Assembly (NCBI GenBank): GCA_005787685.1
Contig: SYAC01000014.1
Location: 62,001 to 126,000, forward strand
Length of the DNA: 64,000 bases
Source: Planctomycetia bacterium
GTDB lineage: Bacteria > Planctomycetota > Phycisphaerae > Phycisphaerales > SM1A02
Direction of reading: 5' to 3'
Numbering within the stretch: the stretch's first letter is position 1; every line of letters begins with the position of its first letter. The translations under genes were made by a program, and so were the position numbers. The notes below the pieces were generated by a model. The model saw only the letters and a program-made list of their open reading frames with translations, searched no databases and was not told where the DNA came from. Positions 1 to 8,843 of this stretch are shown here, in pieces.

Positions 1-1198
1 ATTTATCCGCCAGGTTTGTTGGAACATTCGTCACAATTTTATTTTCTGCCGCAATGTTTGGGGTGGAATGTGGAGCCAGAAAAATATCATTGTCCTGATC
101 ACATTTTGTAAGCACCAATATTTCATTTTCCGCCAAGTGCGAAGTGTCACATGAGTCAACCTGTTGGCAGCGAAGAACAAGCGTGGCGTGCTCAATAGCC
201 CGCAACCGCGCCTCTTGACCAAGTTGTTGCAACAAAGAAATTTGATCCACGCCATGTTGTGCGCCGTCATCCATCGGGCCCCGCTCAACTATTTGATTGT
301 TCATTTCGATCGCGCACTCCGCTCCTGGCGAATCCACCAGCAACACCTCCATGGTTCCGCCAGCGACAGGAACAATCCAGGGCTCCACCAGGGCGTCGCG
401 GGTTGTGCCCGCAAGGTTGGCTACAACGGCGCGATCTTGTTGCAACAGCGCGTTCATCAGCGCGCTCTTTCCGGTGTTTGGATTACCCGCAAGCACCACC
501 CACGGCGCCGCCTCCAAACGCTCCATGGGAATGCTGGCATTTACAATATTTTCAATCTCGCGCAGCGCGGCGCGTAATCCAACACACAACACACCGGGCG
601 AAATAGCCACAACATCTTCCTGATCCGTGAAGTCAATTCCCGCCTCCACAAGCGCCAACATGTCGGCAAGCGCCTCCAATAATCGTGAGGCAATATGTCC
701 AAGGGTTCCCCTGCGCAAATATTCCGCGGCGCGCAGTTCCGCGTCGGTGCGCGCAGAAATGGTTGCAGCCACACCCTCTACCTGATCAAGTGTTAGTCGA
801 GCGCTTAAAAATGCGCGCAATGAATATTCGCCCGGACCAGCGCGTCGAATATTTTTATTCGCACCCGCAAATTCAGACACCACCATTTCCAGCAAGTGCG
901 GGTTTCCTGGCAGTAGAAGTTCAAACGAATCCTCGCCGGTGTAGGAGTTCGGTCCTGGCATAACAATTGCAAGCGCTGGCAACTCACCAAATGTAAAAAA
1001 CAATCGTGTTGAATATATTCCCCGCCCGCGCGTCGCCGCCGCACGCTCTGTGGCTCTTAAAATTTCTAAGGCCCCCGCACCCGAAATCCGAATGACGGCG
1101 CGTGATGACTTTCCTGGCGGTGACGACACCGCCACAATCACATCATGAAGTTGCCACTGTTGCTTATCGGCGCCCTGTGGTGATATTTGGTTTGTCAT
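1..1198 (-). CDS. mnmE: tRNA modification GTPase MnmE (TrmE), 3' end missing
   Basis: With MnmG this GTPase modifies the wobble uridine (U34) of certain tRNAs in the cytoplasm. I translated it from the ATG at 1198-1196; about 399 residues are present before the window edge cuts off the C-terminus. The N-terminal tetrahydrofolate-binding domain carries the family's GPNSYTGED and GEYSLRAFL motifs. The G domain shows GNPNTGKS (G1), GTTRD (G2), DSPG (G3, usually DTAG) and TKCD (G4, usually NKxD). Between G3 and the next helix there are about 20 extra residues compared with E. coli MnmE, and the catalytic-Glu position (E. coli E282) appears to be Gln. A strong AGGAGG lies 9 nt before the start. 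It is the last gene of an operon after yidC. Identity is secure; the G-domain oddities come from my own alignment. Confidence 0.93.
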   Translation of the reverse strand, partial: MTNQISPQGADKQQWQLHDVIVAVSSPPGKSSRAVIRISGAGALEILRATERAAATRGRGIYSTRLFFTFGELPALAIVMPGPNSYTGEDSFELLLPGNPHLLEMVVSEFAGANKNIRRAGPGEYSLRAFLSARLTLDQVEGVAATISARTDAELRAAEYLRRGTLGHIASRLLEALADMLALVEAGIDFTDQEDVVAISPGVLCVGLRAALREIENIVNASIPMERLEAAPWVVLAGNPNTGKSALMNALLQQDRAVVANLAGTTRDALVEPWIVPVAGGTMEVLLVDSPGAECAIEMNNQIVERGPMDDGAQHGVDQISLLQQLGQEARLRAIEHATLVLRCQQVDSCDTSHLAENEILVLTKCDQDNDIFLAPHSTPNIAAENKIVTNVPTNLADK

Positions 1199-1274
1199 GC
1201 AAGCCAACCTCCTGGGTCGACACCGATCATTTGTGACCGCCCGCAACAAGATCACGGCGCGTCACGCCCACAAC

Positions 1275-3506
1275 TCACTCGCGATCTTTAAAGCGTTTCT
1301 GTGGCTCGCGCTTGTTGCGCGCGCGCTCCATGGCCTTCTCATAGAAGCGGCCTATGCGATCCTGCTTGGCTGGATCACGCGGCTTGGGCGTGAAATCCAT
1401 TTTGTCCATTTGCGCGCGAATGCGCTTACCCTCAAATATTCCAATAATGGTGCTGGTCATGATGTATAAATTCAGGCCGCTGGGCGCGTTATAAAGCATG
1501 ATCGGAAACAGCACCACCGTCATCCACTTCATGATCTTCTGTTGCTGCAATTGCTCCGGCGTCATAGACGCGTTTGGCGGCGGCGTCATATATTTTTGTT
1601 GCAAGAAGAAAAGTCCGCCCATTAAAATTGGAATGAGATTGATGGAGGCAAACTCAAACGGCCATTTGATCAGCGGCGCTGGAAAACGGATGAAATGATC
1701 CGCCGCGCTGAGGTCGCCCAAGAATTGCCAGCCGCCAAAGTTTTGAAACAATCCAAAGAACGCTGGTTGCTGGCGCAACGCGAAGGCGAAATACAGAACG
1801 GCATACAGCGCGATCCAAATTGGTGTTTGCAAGAATGTTGGCAACATTCCGCCCACACAGCCCACGGGATTGATTCCCTTCTCGCGGTACAAGCGCATTT
1901 GCTCAGCCTGTAATTTTTTAGTATCGCCGGGATAACGCTTTTGCAACGCCTCAAGCTCGGGCTTAATTGAAGCCATTCCACGCGTCACTTTGGTCATTGA
2001 AATTTGACTGCGCTTGGTCACGGGATGCAAGAAAAATCTCACCACCATGACTAACACCATGATTGCAATAGCCCAATCAAACACAACATAGTCGTGCAGG
2101 AAAGTGAGCATAATCATGATTAAATTGGCCAGCCAAGCAAAAGTGCAGAAAGAGCAGCATCCGCCCATGAGATATTGAATCAAGCCATCCATGCGTAGCG
2201 CCTTGAATGGTTCTACAACTTCAAGCACTTTGGGATTTAAGGGGCCAGCGTAAACACCCATATCGAAGCGCGCTGTTGCGCCTGGAGCAACTTGAGTTGT
2301 AGCGCTTCGAAGCTCACACACCACGGTCTGTGTTGCTGGATTGGTATCAGCCAAAGCGAACACGCTTTCCACCGCGTTCATGATTTTGGAATTATCTTTA
2401 GGCGGAGCAAACAGTGCGTGTACCGCCAGCGCAAAGTATCGATTGGTGGTGCCGTACCAACTCAATTCAAATCCCTGTGCTTTTTGGTCTGGTTGTGGCC
2501 ACAACTGCGGTGTGCCAGCGGTTATTTTGCCAAGCGCGTCAGCGCGCTCAAACATGGCGCCATGCACCACCACATTGGCGCGGGTTGGGTCGCGTTGGGC
2601 GTTATATAAATAGCCAAATTGAAAGCGGCGAATATCCATCATGCCGCCTTGATCTATGGAAAGATCGCCGGGTCCATATTGAATCCAGCGAACAATGTGT
2701 GCGTCCGGCGAAACATTTTGCACGCTCTGTTGCAAGTTCAGTTCGTACGAATTTTCCGCCAACGTGAATTGACGAATTACTCGCAACACAACATTTCCAT
2801 TTTCGTCAACCACTTCAGTTTCAAATACTCCCGGGGAACGCTCTGCCCACACCGAGCCGTACAAACTTACGGTGCTTCCATCTATTTCCACACCGCGCGC
2901 ACTAAACAGCGGCACTTGCCACCCATCCAATGTTTGTACGGTTTGTAATTCATACCGAAAGGAGTCCCCTGGTAATGCCGGCACATTGGTTTCTTTGCGG
3001 ACCAACGCCTCTTGATGTCGGAGGGATTCCTGCGCGGACACCGCGTCGTTCCAGAAATCGCTGAAGACAATGCGCGAAAATCCGGCGCTAATTGGTGAGA
3101 ATTGAATTTGATATTTATATTTTCCAGAATCAAGCGAGCCTAGCGTTGCGGGATTAACTGGCGCCGTGGTTCCAGAAGGTAGGCGCGCGAAGAACTTTTG
3201 TGATGTGGCAACAGTGGTCGTCGGTGTTGCGTTTGCGTGAATTGCAATTGGCGCAATTGGGGCGCTTGCGGATGTGGTGGCGCTGGACACGCCTGGCGCC
3301 GTCGCGGTGGTGGCACTTGTGTTTGCGGCTGCCGCGGGAGAACTCGACACCCCATTTGAAATCGGCGCGGCGGTTGGTAGCTGTGGATCAATTCCGCCAT
3401 TTTTCTTGGCGCCTGGACCCCATATCGCGGTCGCGACAACGCCCAACATGGCTAGAGATATTGCAATTGTCAACGGCCAGCGTGATTTATTTCTTGGCTC
3501 ACTCAA
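1275..3506 (-). CDS. yidC: Membrane protein insertase YidC
   Basis: YidC/Oxa1 inserts and folds inner-membrane proteins, alone or with SecYEG. After an N-terminal transmembrane segment (about residues 10-30) comes an Ala/Thr/Pro-rich linker, then the large periplasmic beta domain typical of Gram-negative YidC, then the conserved Oxa1 core from about residue 440. The core has the functional Arg in VVRFFLHP, the cytoplasmic coiled loop with KRYPGDTKKLQ, and KGINPVGC. The C-terminus is basic, as in ribosome-binding tails. Start: the frame is open to a TTG at 3524, but the upstream gene ends at 3511 and AAGGA sits 10 nt before the TTG at 3506, so I prefer 3506 (743 aa). It follows the metallophosphoesterase directly and precedes mnmE by 76 nt. 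Confidence 0.95.
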   Translation of the reverse strand: MSEPRNKSRWPLTIAISLAMLGVVATAIWGPGAKKNGGIDPQLPTAAPISNGVSSSPAAAANTSATTATAPGVSSATTSASAPIAPIAIHANATPTTTVATSQKFFARLPSGTTAPVNPATLGSLDSGKYKYQIQFSPISAGFSRIVFSDFWNDAVSAQESLRHQEALVRKETNVPALPGDSFRYELQTVQTLDGWQVPLFSARGVEIDGSTVSLYGSVWAERSPGVFETEVVDENGNVVLRVIRQFTLAENSYELNLQQSVQNVSPDAHIVRWIQYGPGDLSIDQGGMMDIRRFQFGYLYNAQRDPTRANVVVHGAMFERADALGKITAGTPQLWPQPDQKAQGFELSWYGTTNRYFALAVHALFAPPKDNSKIMNAVESVFALADTNPATQTVVCELRSATTQVAPGATARFDMGVYAGPLNPKVLEVVEPFKALRMDGLIQYLMGGCCSFCTFAWLANLIMIMLTFLHDYVVFDWAIAIMVLVMVVRFFLHPVTKRSQISMTKVTRGMASIKPELEALQKRYPGDTKKLQAEQMRLYREKGINPVGCVGGMLPTFLQTPIWIALYAVLYFAFALRQQPAFFGLFQNFGGWQFLGDLSAADHFIRFPAPLIKWPFEFASINLIPILMGGLFFLQQKYMTPPPNASMTPEQLQQQKIMKWMTVVLFPIMLYNAPSGLNLYIMTSTIIGIFEGKRIRAQMDKMDFTPKPRDPAKQDRIGRFYEKAMERARNKREPQKRFKDRE

Positions 3507-3510
3507 ATGA

Positions 3511-4290
3511 TTAGCGTCCTTCAATCAATCGATCGCCCAACCAATTTGTCAATTTTGGAATGGCGTAAATTTTTTCTACGACGGGCTGAATGGGGTATTC
3601 GACCCTATAAAAGTTAGCACGAAGCGCAGTCAGATCATCTTTGGTTTCTAAAATCATGTAGGAAGCCCGCGAGTCCGAATCGCGCGGTTGACCAACAGAT
3701 CCCGGATTTAAAATAACCTTTTCGCCCTCTGGAAATTCAAACACGTTGTCAATTTCATGGGGCTTGAAAAATTCCTTCGCTCCCATAAAAACTCCAGGAA
3801 CATGGGTATGCCCAACAAGACAGAACTTATCAATGCGCTCAAAAATAGAGGCCATTTTTCCCGCACTGCTGTCGGCGTCTTCTGGAAACATATATTCATT
3901 GATTGGGCGGCGTGGCGAGCCATGCACGCAAAGAAATGGACCCATGATAAAACGCACACGCAATTTTCCAAGAAACTCCCAACGCCTAGTTGCCGCTTCG
4001 CAATCTCGCTTGGCTTCTTTCTCAAACTGCTCGCGCGTCCAGAATGCCGCATCTTCCGCCGCCTTGTTGAAGTTGGTTGGCTCATACAGCACGGCAAAAT
4101 CATGGTTACCCATTAAACTCCACTCGCAACGCTTAGCCACCAAGTCAACGCATGCCACGGGATCGGGGCCGTAGCCAATAATGTCGCCCAGCGAAATAAT
4201 TTTGTCGACACCCTTGCTGTCAATATCGGCAAGCACTGTTTGCAGTGCTTCCAGGTTTCCATGAATGTCGCTGAGAATGCCTATGCGCAT
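3511..4290 (-). CDS. Calcineurin-like metallophosphoesterase
   Basis: Cytoplasmic dinuclear-metal phosphoesterase of 259 aa. All five family motifs are present: DIHGN at the N-terminus, GDIIGYGPDP, GNHD, HGS and GHTH, followed by NPGSVGQPRD as in the YfcE/MJ0936-type subgroup. The substrate cannot be read from sequence; phosphodiesters or nucleotides are typical. It heads the operon with yidC and mnmE: the yidC start lies 4 nt after its stop. A GGAAA ribosome-binding site precedes the ATG, and a good promoter lies just upstream (4311-4339). Confidence 0.9.
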   Translation of the reverse strand: MRIGILSDIHGNLEALQTVLADIDSKGVDKIISLGDIIGYGPDPVACVDLVAKRCEWSLMGNHDFAVLYEPTNFNKAAEDAAFWTREQFEKEAKRDCEAATRRWEFLGKLRVRFIMGPFLCVHGSPRRPINEYMFPEDADSSAGKMASIFERIDKFCLVGHTHVPGVFMGAKEFFKPHEIDNVFEFPEGEKVILNPGSVGQPRDSDSRASYMILETKDDLTALRANFYRVEYPIQPVVEKIYAIPKLTNWLGDRLIEGR

Positions 4291-4310
4291 GTTATTTCCA
4301 AGGGCATTCG

Positions 4311-4339
4311 ATATTACGGCGTGGTTTGGAATGCGTCAA
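4311..4339 (-). promoter_or_regulatory. Promoter of the metallophosphoesterase-yidC-mnmE operon
   Basis: On the minus strand TTGACG (4339-4334) is followed after exactly 17 nt by TAATAT (4316-4311). This gives a short leader of about 14 nt with a GGAAA site before the ATG at 4290. It is among the best -35/-10 matches in the window. Confidence 0.6.
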
Positions 4340-4753
4340 AAACAGTTTACGCTTGTTGCGAAATCCCGCATAAATATGAGGTTTGTTTTTGGAGTGCCTT
4401 GCGCCAAGTCTTTCGCGGTTTGTACAAGCGCGTCCCACTCCACCAATTTTGGGAAAGTCTTCGATTCTCACGGAGAACGATTCTTTCAATACCAATGCTG
4501 TATTTCTCGCTCCGCGGCTTCTAGTGCAATGAATAATCGATCTTGCGGATTGGGTTATTCATTCCTGGCTGAATTTTTACGCACCAAAAGCCGCCTCTGA
4601 AATGTGCAAGCTTGCGTGTAAATATTTTATAAATCATTCCCGCCCAACCACGCAACCATCGCTACGATAAGTTCTCTTGTAAAACTTGTTTCATTTTCTG
4701 GATGTCCCAGAAACTGAAATGCTTTCGAATAACTTGCCCTGGAGATTGCACGT
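4340..4753. other. Intergenic region upstream of lpd
   Basis: About 410 nt between the divergent metallophosphoesterase and lpd. Short ORFs here have no recognisable protein character and I do not call them. It holds the lpd leader. A TACGAT hexamer at 4663-4668 could be the lpd -10 element (leader about 80 nt), but no clear -35 is visible. A GGAG site (4741-4744) precedes the lpd ATG. No terminator-like hairpin was seen. Confidence 0.4.
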
Positions 4754-6244
4754 ATGGCACTTAAACGCTTTGATCTTGTAGTGATTGGTGGCGGTCCTGG
4801 TGGTTATGTGGGCGCCATTCGCGCCGCGCAAATGGGTTTAAAGGTGGCGTGCGTTGAGCGCGACAAACTTGGTGGCGTGTGCTTGAATTGGGGATGCATT
4901 CCAACCAAAGCGCTGCTGCACAATGCCGAACTTTATCGCGAAGCAATCACGCATGGTTCGCAATGGGGGTTTGAATTCAAGCCAACTGATGTCGTTGTGG
5001 ATTGGAGCAAGGTTGTTGGTCGAAGCCGCAATATCACTGGCCAGTTGAATTCTGGAATTGCGTTCCTGTTTAAGAAAAATAAAATTGAGCACATTGTTGG
5101 GCATGCAAAAATTATCGCGGGCAAGGTTGGCGGCGCGCCGTGCAAAATTCTTGTTGGTAAAGCAACCGGCGCGTACTACGGTGGTTCCGGTGACGGCGCT
5201 GGTGAAACCATAGAGGCCGATCGCATTCTTATTTCAACTGGCGCTCAACCCGTGCAACTTCCATTCGCCCCCAACGACGGCAAGGTTGTGGTCTCAAGCT
5301 ACGAGGCCATGAATTTGCCAAAGAAGCCGGCGAGCATGGTCATAATTGGTTCGGGTGCTATCGGTATGGAATTCGCCTATTTTTACAACTCGTTTGGCAC
5401 CAAGGTGACGGTCATTGAAATGTTAGATCGCATTCTTCCGGTGGAAGACGACGATATTTCTGCCGCCGCTCAAAAATCTTTCGAGAAACAAGGCATTCAG
5501 TTTCTCACCAGCCACAAAGCGGCCTCGGTTGATAAGAGCGCAACCGGCGCCAAGGTCACGGTTGAAAGCGTGAAGGATGCAAGCAAGAAGGTTTTGGAGT
5601 GCGAGGTTGTTCTCGTTGCCGCGGGTGTGCGCGCGCGTGTTGAGGGCTTGTGCGATACCTCGCTTGGTTTAAAGATGTGGGATTCAGGTCCGGCTCGCGG
5701 ACATATATGGACGGACTACAAGGAAAAATCCGAGCCAACCTATCAAACAAATCTGCCCGGCGTGTATGCCATTGGTGATGTGATTGGTCCGCCATGGCTG
5801 GCACACGTTGCCAGTGAAGAAGCCGTGGCGTGTGTTGAACGTTTCATGGGCCACCACACCTTGGGCGTGGATTACGCCAGCATTCCCGGTGCAACCTATT
5901 GCAATCCTCAAGTCGCCAGCGTGGGTATGACGGAACGTGATGTGAAAGCCAAGGGCTTGGCTTATACGGTTGGAAAATATCCCCTCAAAGCGCACGGCAA
6001 AGCCATTGCGGTTGGCGCCACCGAAGGGCTTGTGAAATTAATAGCCAGCAAGCCTTATGGCGAAATTTTGGGCGCGCACATTTTTGGTGAAGACGCCAGC
6101 GAGTTGATTCATGAAATTTGTGTCGCCAAACGCCTTGAAGCCACCATCGAGGACATCATTTCCACGGTGCACGCGCATCCAACAATGGCTGAAAGCATTC
6201 ACGAAGCCGCACTTGCGTCCGAAGGCCGCGTAATTCACGGTTAA
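4754..6244 (+). CDS. lpd: Dihydrolipoamide dehydrogenase (E3)
   Basis: FAD- and NAD-dependent enzyme that reoxidises dihydrolipoyl groups on E2 of 2-oxoacid dehydrogenase complexes or on glycine cleavage H protein. It has 496 aa. The FAD-binding GGGPGG is near residue 13, the redox disulfide CLNWGC is at C43/C48, the NAD-binding GSGAIG is near residue 197, a second FAD motif GDV is near 341, and the active-site HAHPTMAE is near the C-terminus. A Gly-rich insertion of roughly 15 residues sits around residue 140. GGAG lies 9 nt before the ATG. The gene stands alone, 14 kb from the E1/E2 genes at 18.7-22.4 kb that it probably serves. Confidence 0.96.
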   Translation: MALKRFDLVVIGGGPGGYVGAIRAAQMGLKVACVERDKLGGVCLNWGCIPTKALLHNAELYREAITHGSQWGFEFKPTDVVVDWSKVVGRSRNITGQLNSGIAFLFKKNKIEHIVGHAKIIAGKVGGAPCKILVGKATGAYYGGSGDGAGETIEADRILISTGAQPVQLPFAPNDGKVVVSSYEAMNLPKKPASMVIIGSGAIGMEFAYFYNSFGTKVTVIEMLDRILPVEDDDISAAAQKSFEKQGIQFLTSHKAASVDKSATGAKVTVESVKDASKKVLECEVVLVAAGVRARVEGLCDTSLGLKMWDSGPARGHIWTDYKEKSEPTYQTNLPGVYAIGDVIGPPWLAHVASEEAVACVERFMGHHTLGVDYASIPGATYCNPQVASVGMTERDVKAKGLAYTVGKYPLKAHGKAIAVGATEGLVKLIASKPYGEILGAHIFGEDASELIHEICVAKRLEATIEDIISTVHAHPTMAESIHEAALASEGRVIHG

Positions 6245-6566
6245 ATTTTTTAAGCACATTTAATACTGGCTTGTTTTTAGGGGCGAGGATACCCAGTTTG
6301 AAGTTCGAATTTTCATACACCAACTACATCCAACTTATAAACCGATTCTCCACCCGTTTATCCGCTAATTTTTGTAATTTGGTGATTCGTTGTTTATAAA
6401 TGGCGAGATATTTGAGTGAGATATTTCGTATGTGTGTTTAAATTCAATATGGCTCAATAATGCGGAAATTTATGCGTGTAATTTGAAATACCCATAAAAG
6501 GTGTCAGTATTCCTTTGTGTAGATGCGGCATGTCGATCACGTGGGACCGACTAAAGGCAGGACTGT
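6245..6566. other. Intergenic region before the HTH regulator, with candidate operator
   Basis: A 322-nt AT-rich stretch with no ORF I can support. It contains a promoter candidate (6372-6400). An imperfect dyad, GTCGATC (6532-6538) and GACCGAC (6545-6551) around a 6-nt centre, lies just ahead of the start of the HTH gene and could be an autoregulatory operator. That last point is inference from position only. Confidence 0.35.
6372..6400 (+). promoter_or_regulatory. Candidate promoter for the HTH-repeat regulator
   Basis: TTGTAA (6372-6377), a 17-nt spacer, then TATAAA (6395-6400). This would give a leader of about 160 nt before the ATG at 6567. Confidence 0.4.
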
Positions 6567-7811
6567 ATGCGAACAGCCGACGATCGGCGCGAGCGTTTAG
6601 CAAAGTTTATTGATTTAGCCAAGGTGTATCGTGGTTGGTCGCGTGTTGAAATTTCACGCGCGTTGGGTCGTGATGCTGGAAAACTTTTACCGGAAAGTGG
6701 AAATCCAAAGCTGGATTTGGTTGTAAGCCTTGCCGATGCGCTTGATTGGAGTGTGGGCGATGTTGTTGATGGGGTTTGGACCGCCGATGTCGAACCAGAG
6801 TTGGGTGGTGATTATGCATCGCTGGACGCGTCCGCACGCATCGCGCACGGTGAGGGGCAGTATCGAAAAATGCTAAGCATTGCCAATCAAATGAATCGAA
6901 TTGCAACATCGCCGTGCGAGCGAGCGCTGGCATGTAATCGAATGGTTGGCGCGTACGACGGTCTGGGTCAATACATCAAGAGTGTTCCCTGTTTACAGTC
7001 CGCGCTTGCGGAGCGGGGAATTCCATCAGGACTTCGTCTCATGCTCACGGTGAATTTAGCCAACGCCCATTATTTACTGTGGAATCTTGTGGAAAGCCGA
7101 TCAGCAGCGCACGAAGTATTGGAATTATTGGAGTCAACCACCTTAATAGAGCGTCGCGATCGCGTGTGCCACGCCTTTGCCCACTATGTGCGGGGAAATA
7201 GTTTTCGAAGAATGATTTCCGTTGAAAATGATTTATCACGCGCACATGCGCAGCGGGCTCGGGATGAATTATCACAGGCGTTGAATGAGTATGAAGATCT
7301 TGCCGACACATTCGCTGATGAACGCTATGCGGCTATTGCCAACACCTGTCGCGGTGGTCTACTTGAAGTCCAAGCCGTGCTTGGCGAAATAACGCCAAGC
7401 GACGCGCTGGAGCGCTTAACCGTTGCACTTGATCGCGTGGTTGATGTGGCCGCCCACCCAACTGGTGATTGGCTTGAAAGTTGGGGATGGTGGTGCATCT
7501 TTGGTTGCAATATGGCGCTGCGGCATTTTCAAGAGGATGCTATTTCCATGCGCATGGCCATATTCACAAACAAAGCCATGGAAATCGCCGACCGTCTAGA
7601 AAATTGGAGCTTGCGCGAATGCGTGTTTCAAATGGATTTACGGCGGCACGATCGCTTGATCAATGAGCCCTGGGTTTTGGATGATGAAGAGGTTCGAATT
7701 CTTGCGGGAACCATGGGGCGATTTCCAAATTTTCGTGCGGCAGGCTGGCGCATTTTAAACGAGGCGCGATTTGTTGACGCGGAAGGAGGCGCCCGATGGC
7801 TCGGAGCTTAA
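6567..7811 (+). CDS. XRE-like HTH protein with long helical-repeat C-terminus
   Basis: A 414-aa protein I can only classify by architecture. Residues about 22-66 look like a Cro/CI (XRE) helix-turn-helix: SRVEISRALGRD as the first helices, then LVVSLADALDWSVGDVVD, the usual closing pattern of that fold. The remaining ~340 residues are all-helical and repetitive in pattern (A-x-Y, L-x-x-A pairs), resembling TPR-like repeats of regulators that sense a peptide or partner protein. There is no receiver or enzymatic motif. AGGCAGGA precedes the ATG. Its last 16 nt overlap a small membrane protein gene, so the two are likely co-translated and may function together. The target genes are unknown. Confidence 0.75.
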   Translation: MRTADDRRERLAKFIDLAKVYRGWSRVEISRALGRDAGKLLPESGNPKLDLVVSLADALDWSVGDVVDGVWTADVEPELGGDYASLDASARIAHGEGQYRKMLSIANQMNRIATSPCERALACNRMVGAYDGLGQYIKSVPCLQSALAERGIPSGLRLMLTVNLANAHYLLWNLVESRSAAHEVLELLESTTLIERRDRVCHAFAHYVRGNSFRRMISVENDLSRAHAQRARDELSQALNEYEDLADTFADERYAAIANTCRGGLLEVQAVLGEITPSDALERLTVALDRVVDVAAHPTGDWLESWGWWCIFGCNMALRHFQEDAISMRMAIFTNKAMEIADRLENWSLRECVFQMDLRRHDRLINEPWVLDDEEVRILAGTMGRFPNFRAAGWRILNEARFVDAEGGARWLGA

Positions 7812-8107
7812 ACATTCAACGCAAAACACGAATTTTGTTTTTGATATTGATTGGTGTTGCAGGCACAGTTGCCGCCAGTGTTGTATCGCGTCCGTCGGGG
7901 GCGGCGTCATCAAATGGAAGCGTGGACGCGTTCATGGGAACTGGATTGCCGTGGTGGAAAAAATCGTTGTCACACACCGTCCAAGAAGAGTGGCTTTTCG
8001 CGCAACAAATGAACGCAAACTATGGGCCGCGATGGCGTACAGCGCTTCCAGACAAAACTGTGTTGAAGCTCTACCAACAGTTTTGCGCGGGACAGACGCA
8101 GCGCTAA
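7796..8107 (+). CDS. Small membrane-anchored protein, unknown function
   Basis: A 103-aa product with a basic N-terminus (RSLNIQRKTR), one hydrophobic segment (about residues 12-30) that could be a membrane anchor or signal, and a polar tail. I recognise no family. The case for a real gene is the very strong ribosome-binding site GGAAGGAGG (7781-7789) 6 nt before the ATG, and the 16-nt overlap with the upstream regulator gene, both typical of translational coupling. It may be the membrane partner of that regulator (inference). Confidence 0.65.
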   Translation: MARSLNIQRKTRILFLILIGVAGTVAASVVSRPSGAASSNGSVDAFMGTGLPWWKKSLSHTVQEEWLFAQQMNANYGPRWRTALPDKTVLKLYQQFCAGQTQR

Positions 8108-8137
8108 AATTGCTTTGTTTGGGCAAAAAATGGGGTG

Positions 8138-8167
8138 TTATCAAATTTGTGCCGCCCTCCGTAGTAT
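8138..8167 (+). promoter_or_regulatory. Promoter of gmk, leaderless type
   Basis: TTATCA (8138-8143), 18 nt, then TAGTAT (8162-8167). The ATG of gmk begins 6 nt after the hexamer, so transcription would start at or next to the start codon. No Shine-Dalgarno sequence is present. Confidence 0.5.
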
Positions 8168-8173
8168 CGCCCT

Positions 8174-8767
8174 ATGGCAGCAGGGTTGCTTCTCGTTCTC
8201 AGTGGTCCGTCAGGCGTGGGCAAGACCACGATCGCGCACGAAATGCTTCGGCGATTTGGTGGATATTTTAGTGTGAGCGCAACCACACGCCCACCAACCA
8301 GCGATGAAAAGAGTGGTGTGGACTATTCGTTTGTCGCCCCCGAAGTTTTTCAAAACATGATTGATCAAAATCTTTTCATTGAATTTGCCCAGGTGTTTGG
8401 CCGAAGTTGGTACGGCACGCCACGCCAACCCGTCGATGCGGCGTTGGCCCGTGGCGAGTTAGCGGTGCTTGATATCGATGTGCAAGGAGCGGAACTTGTG
8501 CGCGACAAATATCCTGACATGCTTGGAATTTTTATTCTTCCCCCCAGCGAGGAGTCGCTGTTAACGCGCTTGCGTCAGCGGGGTCGCGAGGATGAATCTG
8601 CAATTCAGCGACGCTTTCGTGAATCCACTATTGAAATGCAGCGGGCCCGCGATAACGGTATTTACAACGCGTTTGTGTTGAACGACGATCTTTCAGCAGC
8701 TATTGAGGAAGTGGCCTGTCTTGTGGCGGAACGATTGAAATCGCAAGTAACGCAACGCACACAATAA
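8174..8767 (+). CDS. gmk: Guanylate kinase
   Basis: Cytosolic enzyme converting GMP and ATP to GDP and ADP. The 197-aa length is normal for the family. The P-loop GPSGVGKTT lies at residues 10-18, the GMP-binding SATTRPP follows, then SWYGTPR, and DIDVQGA marks the Walker B/LID-proximal region. The start is fixed by the family's usual N-terminus immediately before the P-loop. There is no ribosome-binding site; see the -10 hexamer at 8162. It is followed 76 nt later by lemA. Confidence 0.96.
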   Translation: MAAGLLLVLSGPSGVGKTTIAHEMLRRFGGYFSVSATTRPPTSDEKSGVDYSFVAPEVFQNMIDQNLFIEFAQVFGRSWYGTPRQPVDAALARGELAVLDIDVQGAELVRDKYPDMLGIFILPPSEESLLTRLRQRGREDESAIQRRFRESTIEMQRARDNGIYNAFVLNDDLSAAIEEVACLVAERLKSQVTQRTQ

Positions 8768-8831
8768 ATACATTTGCCGCGCAAATCTCAAATCCAAACG
8801 ACCGTAAAGGCGTTCCTTATCAACTTGGATC

Positions 8832-8837
8832 TAGAAC
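8832..8837 (+). promoter_or_regulatory. Candidate -10 element of lemA, leaderless type
   Basis: TAGAAC ends 6 nt before the GTG at 8844, in the same arrangement as several other genes of the window. No good -35 is visible and the last base deviates from the -10 consensus. Confidence 0.35.
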
Positions 8838-8843
8838 TCAAAA

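Noticed and set aside
4240-4600. Short plus-strand frames of 94 and 111 aa upstream of lpd
   Set aside because: They start inside the metallophosphoesterase gene, lack ribosome-binding sites and show no domain pattern. A promoter for the opposite strand occupies the region.
7690-7710. GGTTCGAATT, resembling a tRNA T-loop
   Set aside because: It lies inside the HTH regulator coding frame and no cloverleaf can be built around it.
7771-8271. 166-aa frame between the HTH regulator and gmk
   Set aside because: It overlaps the better-supported 103-aa gene and the start of gmk, and its composition is not protein-like.
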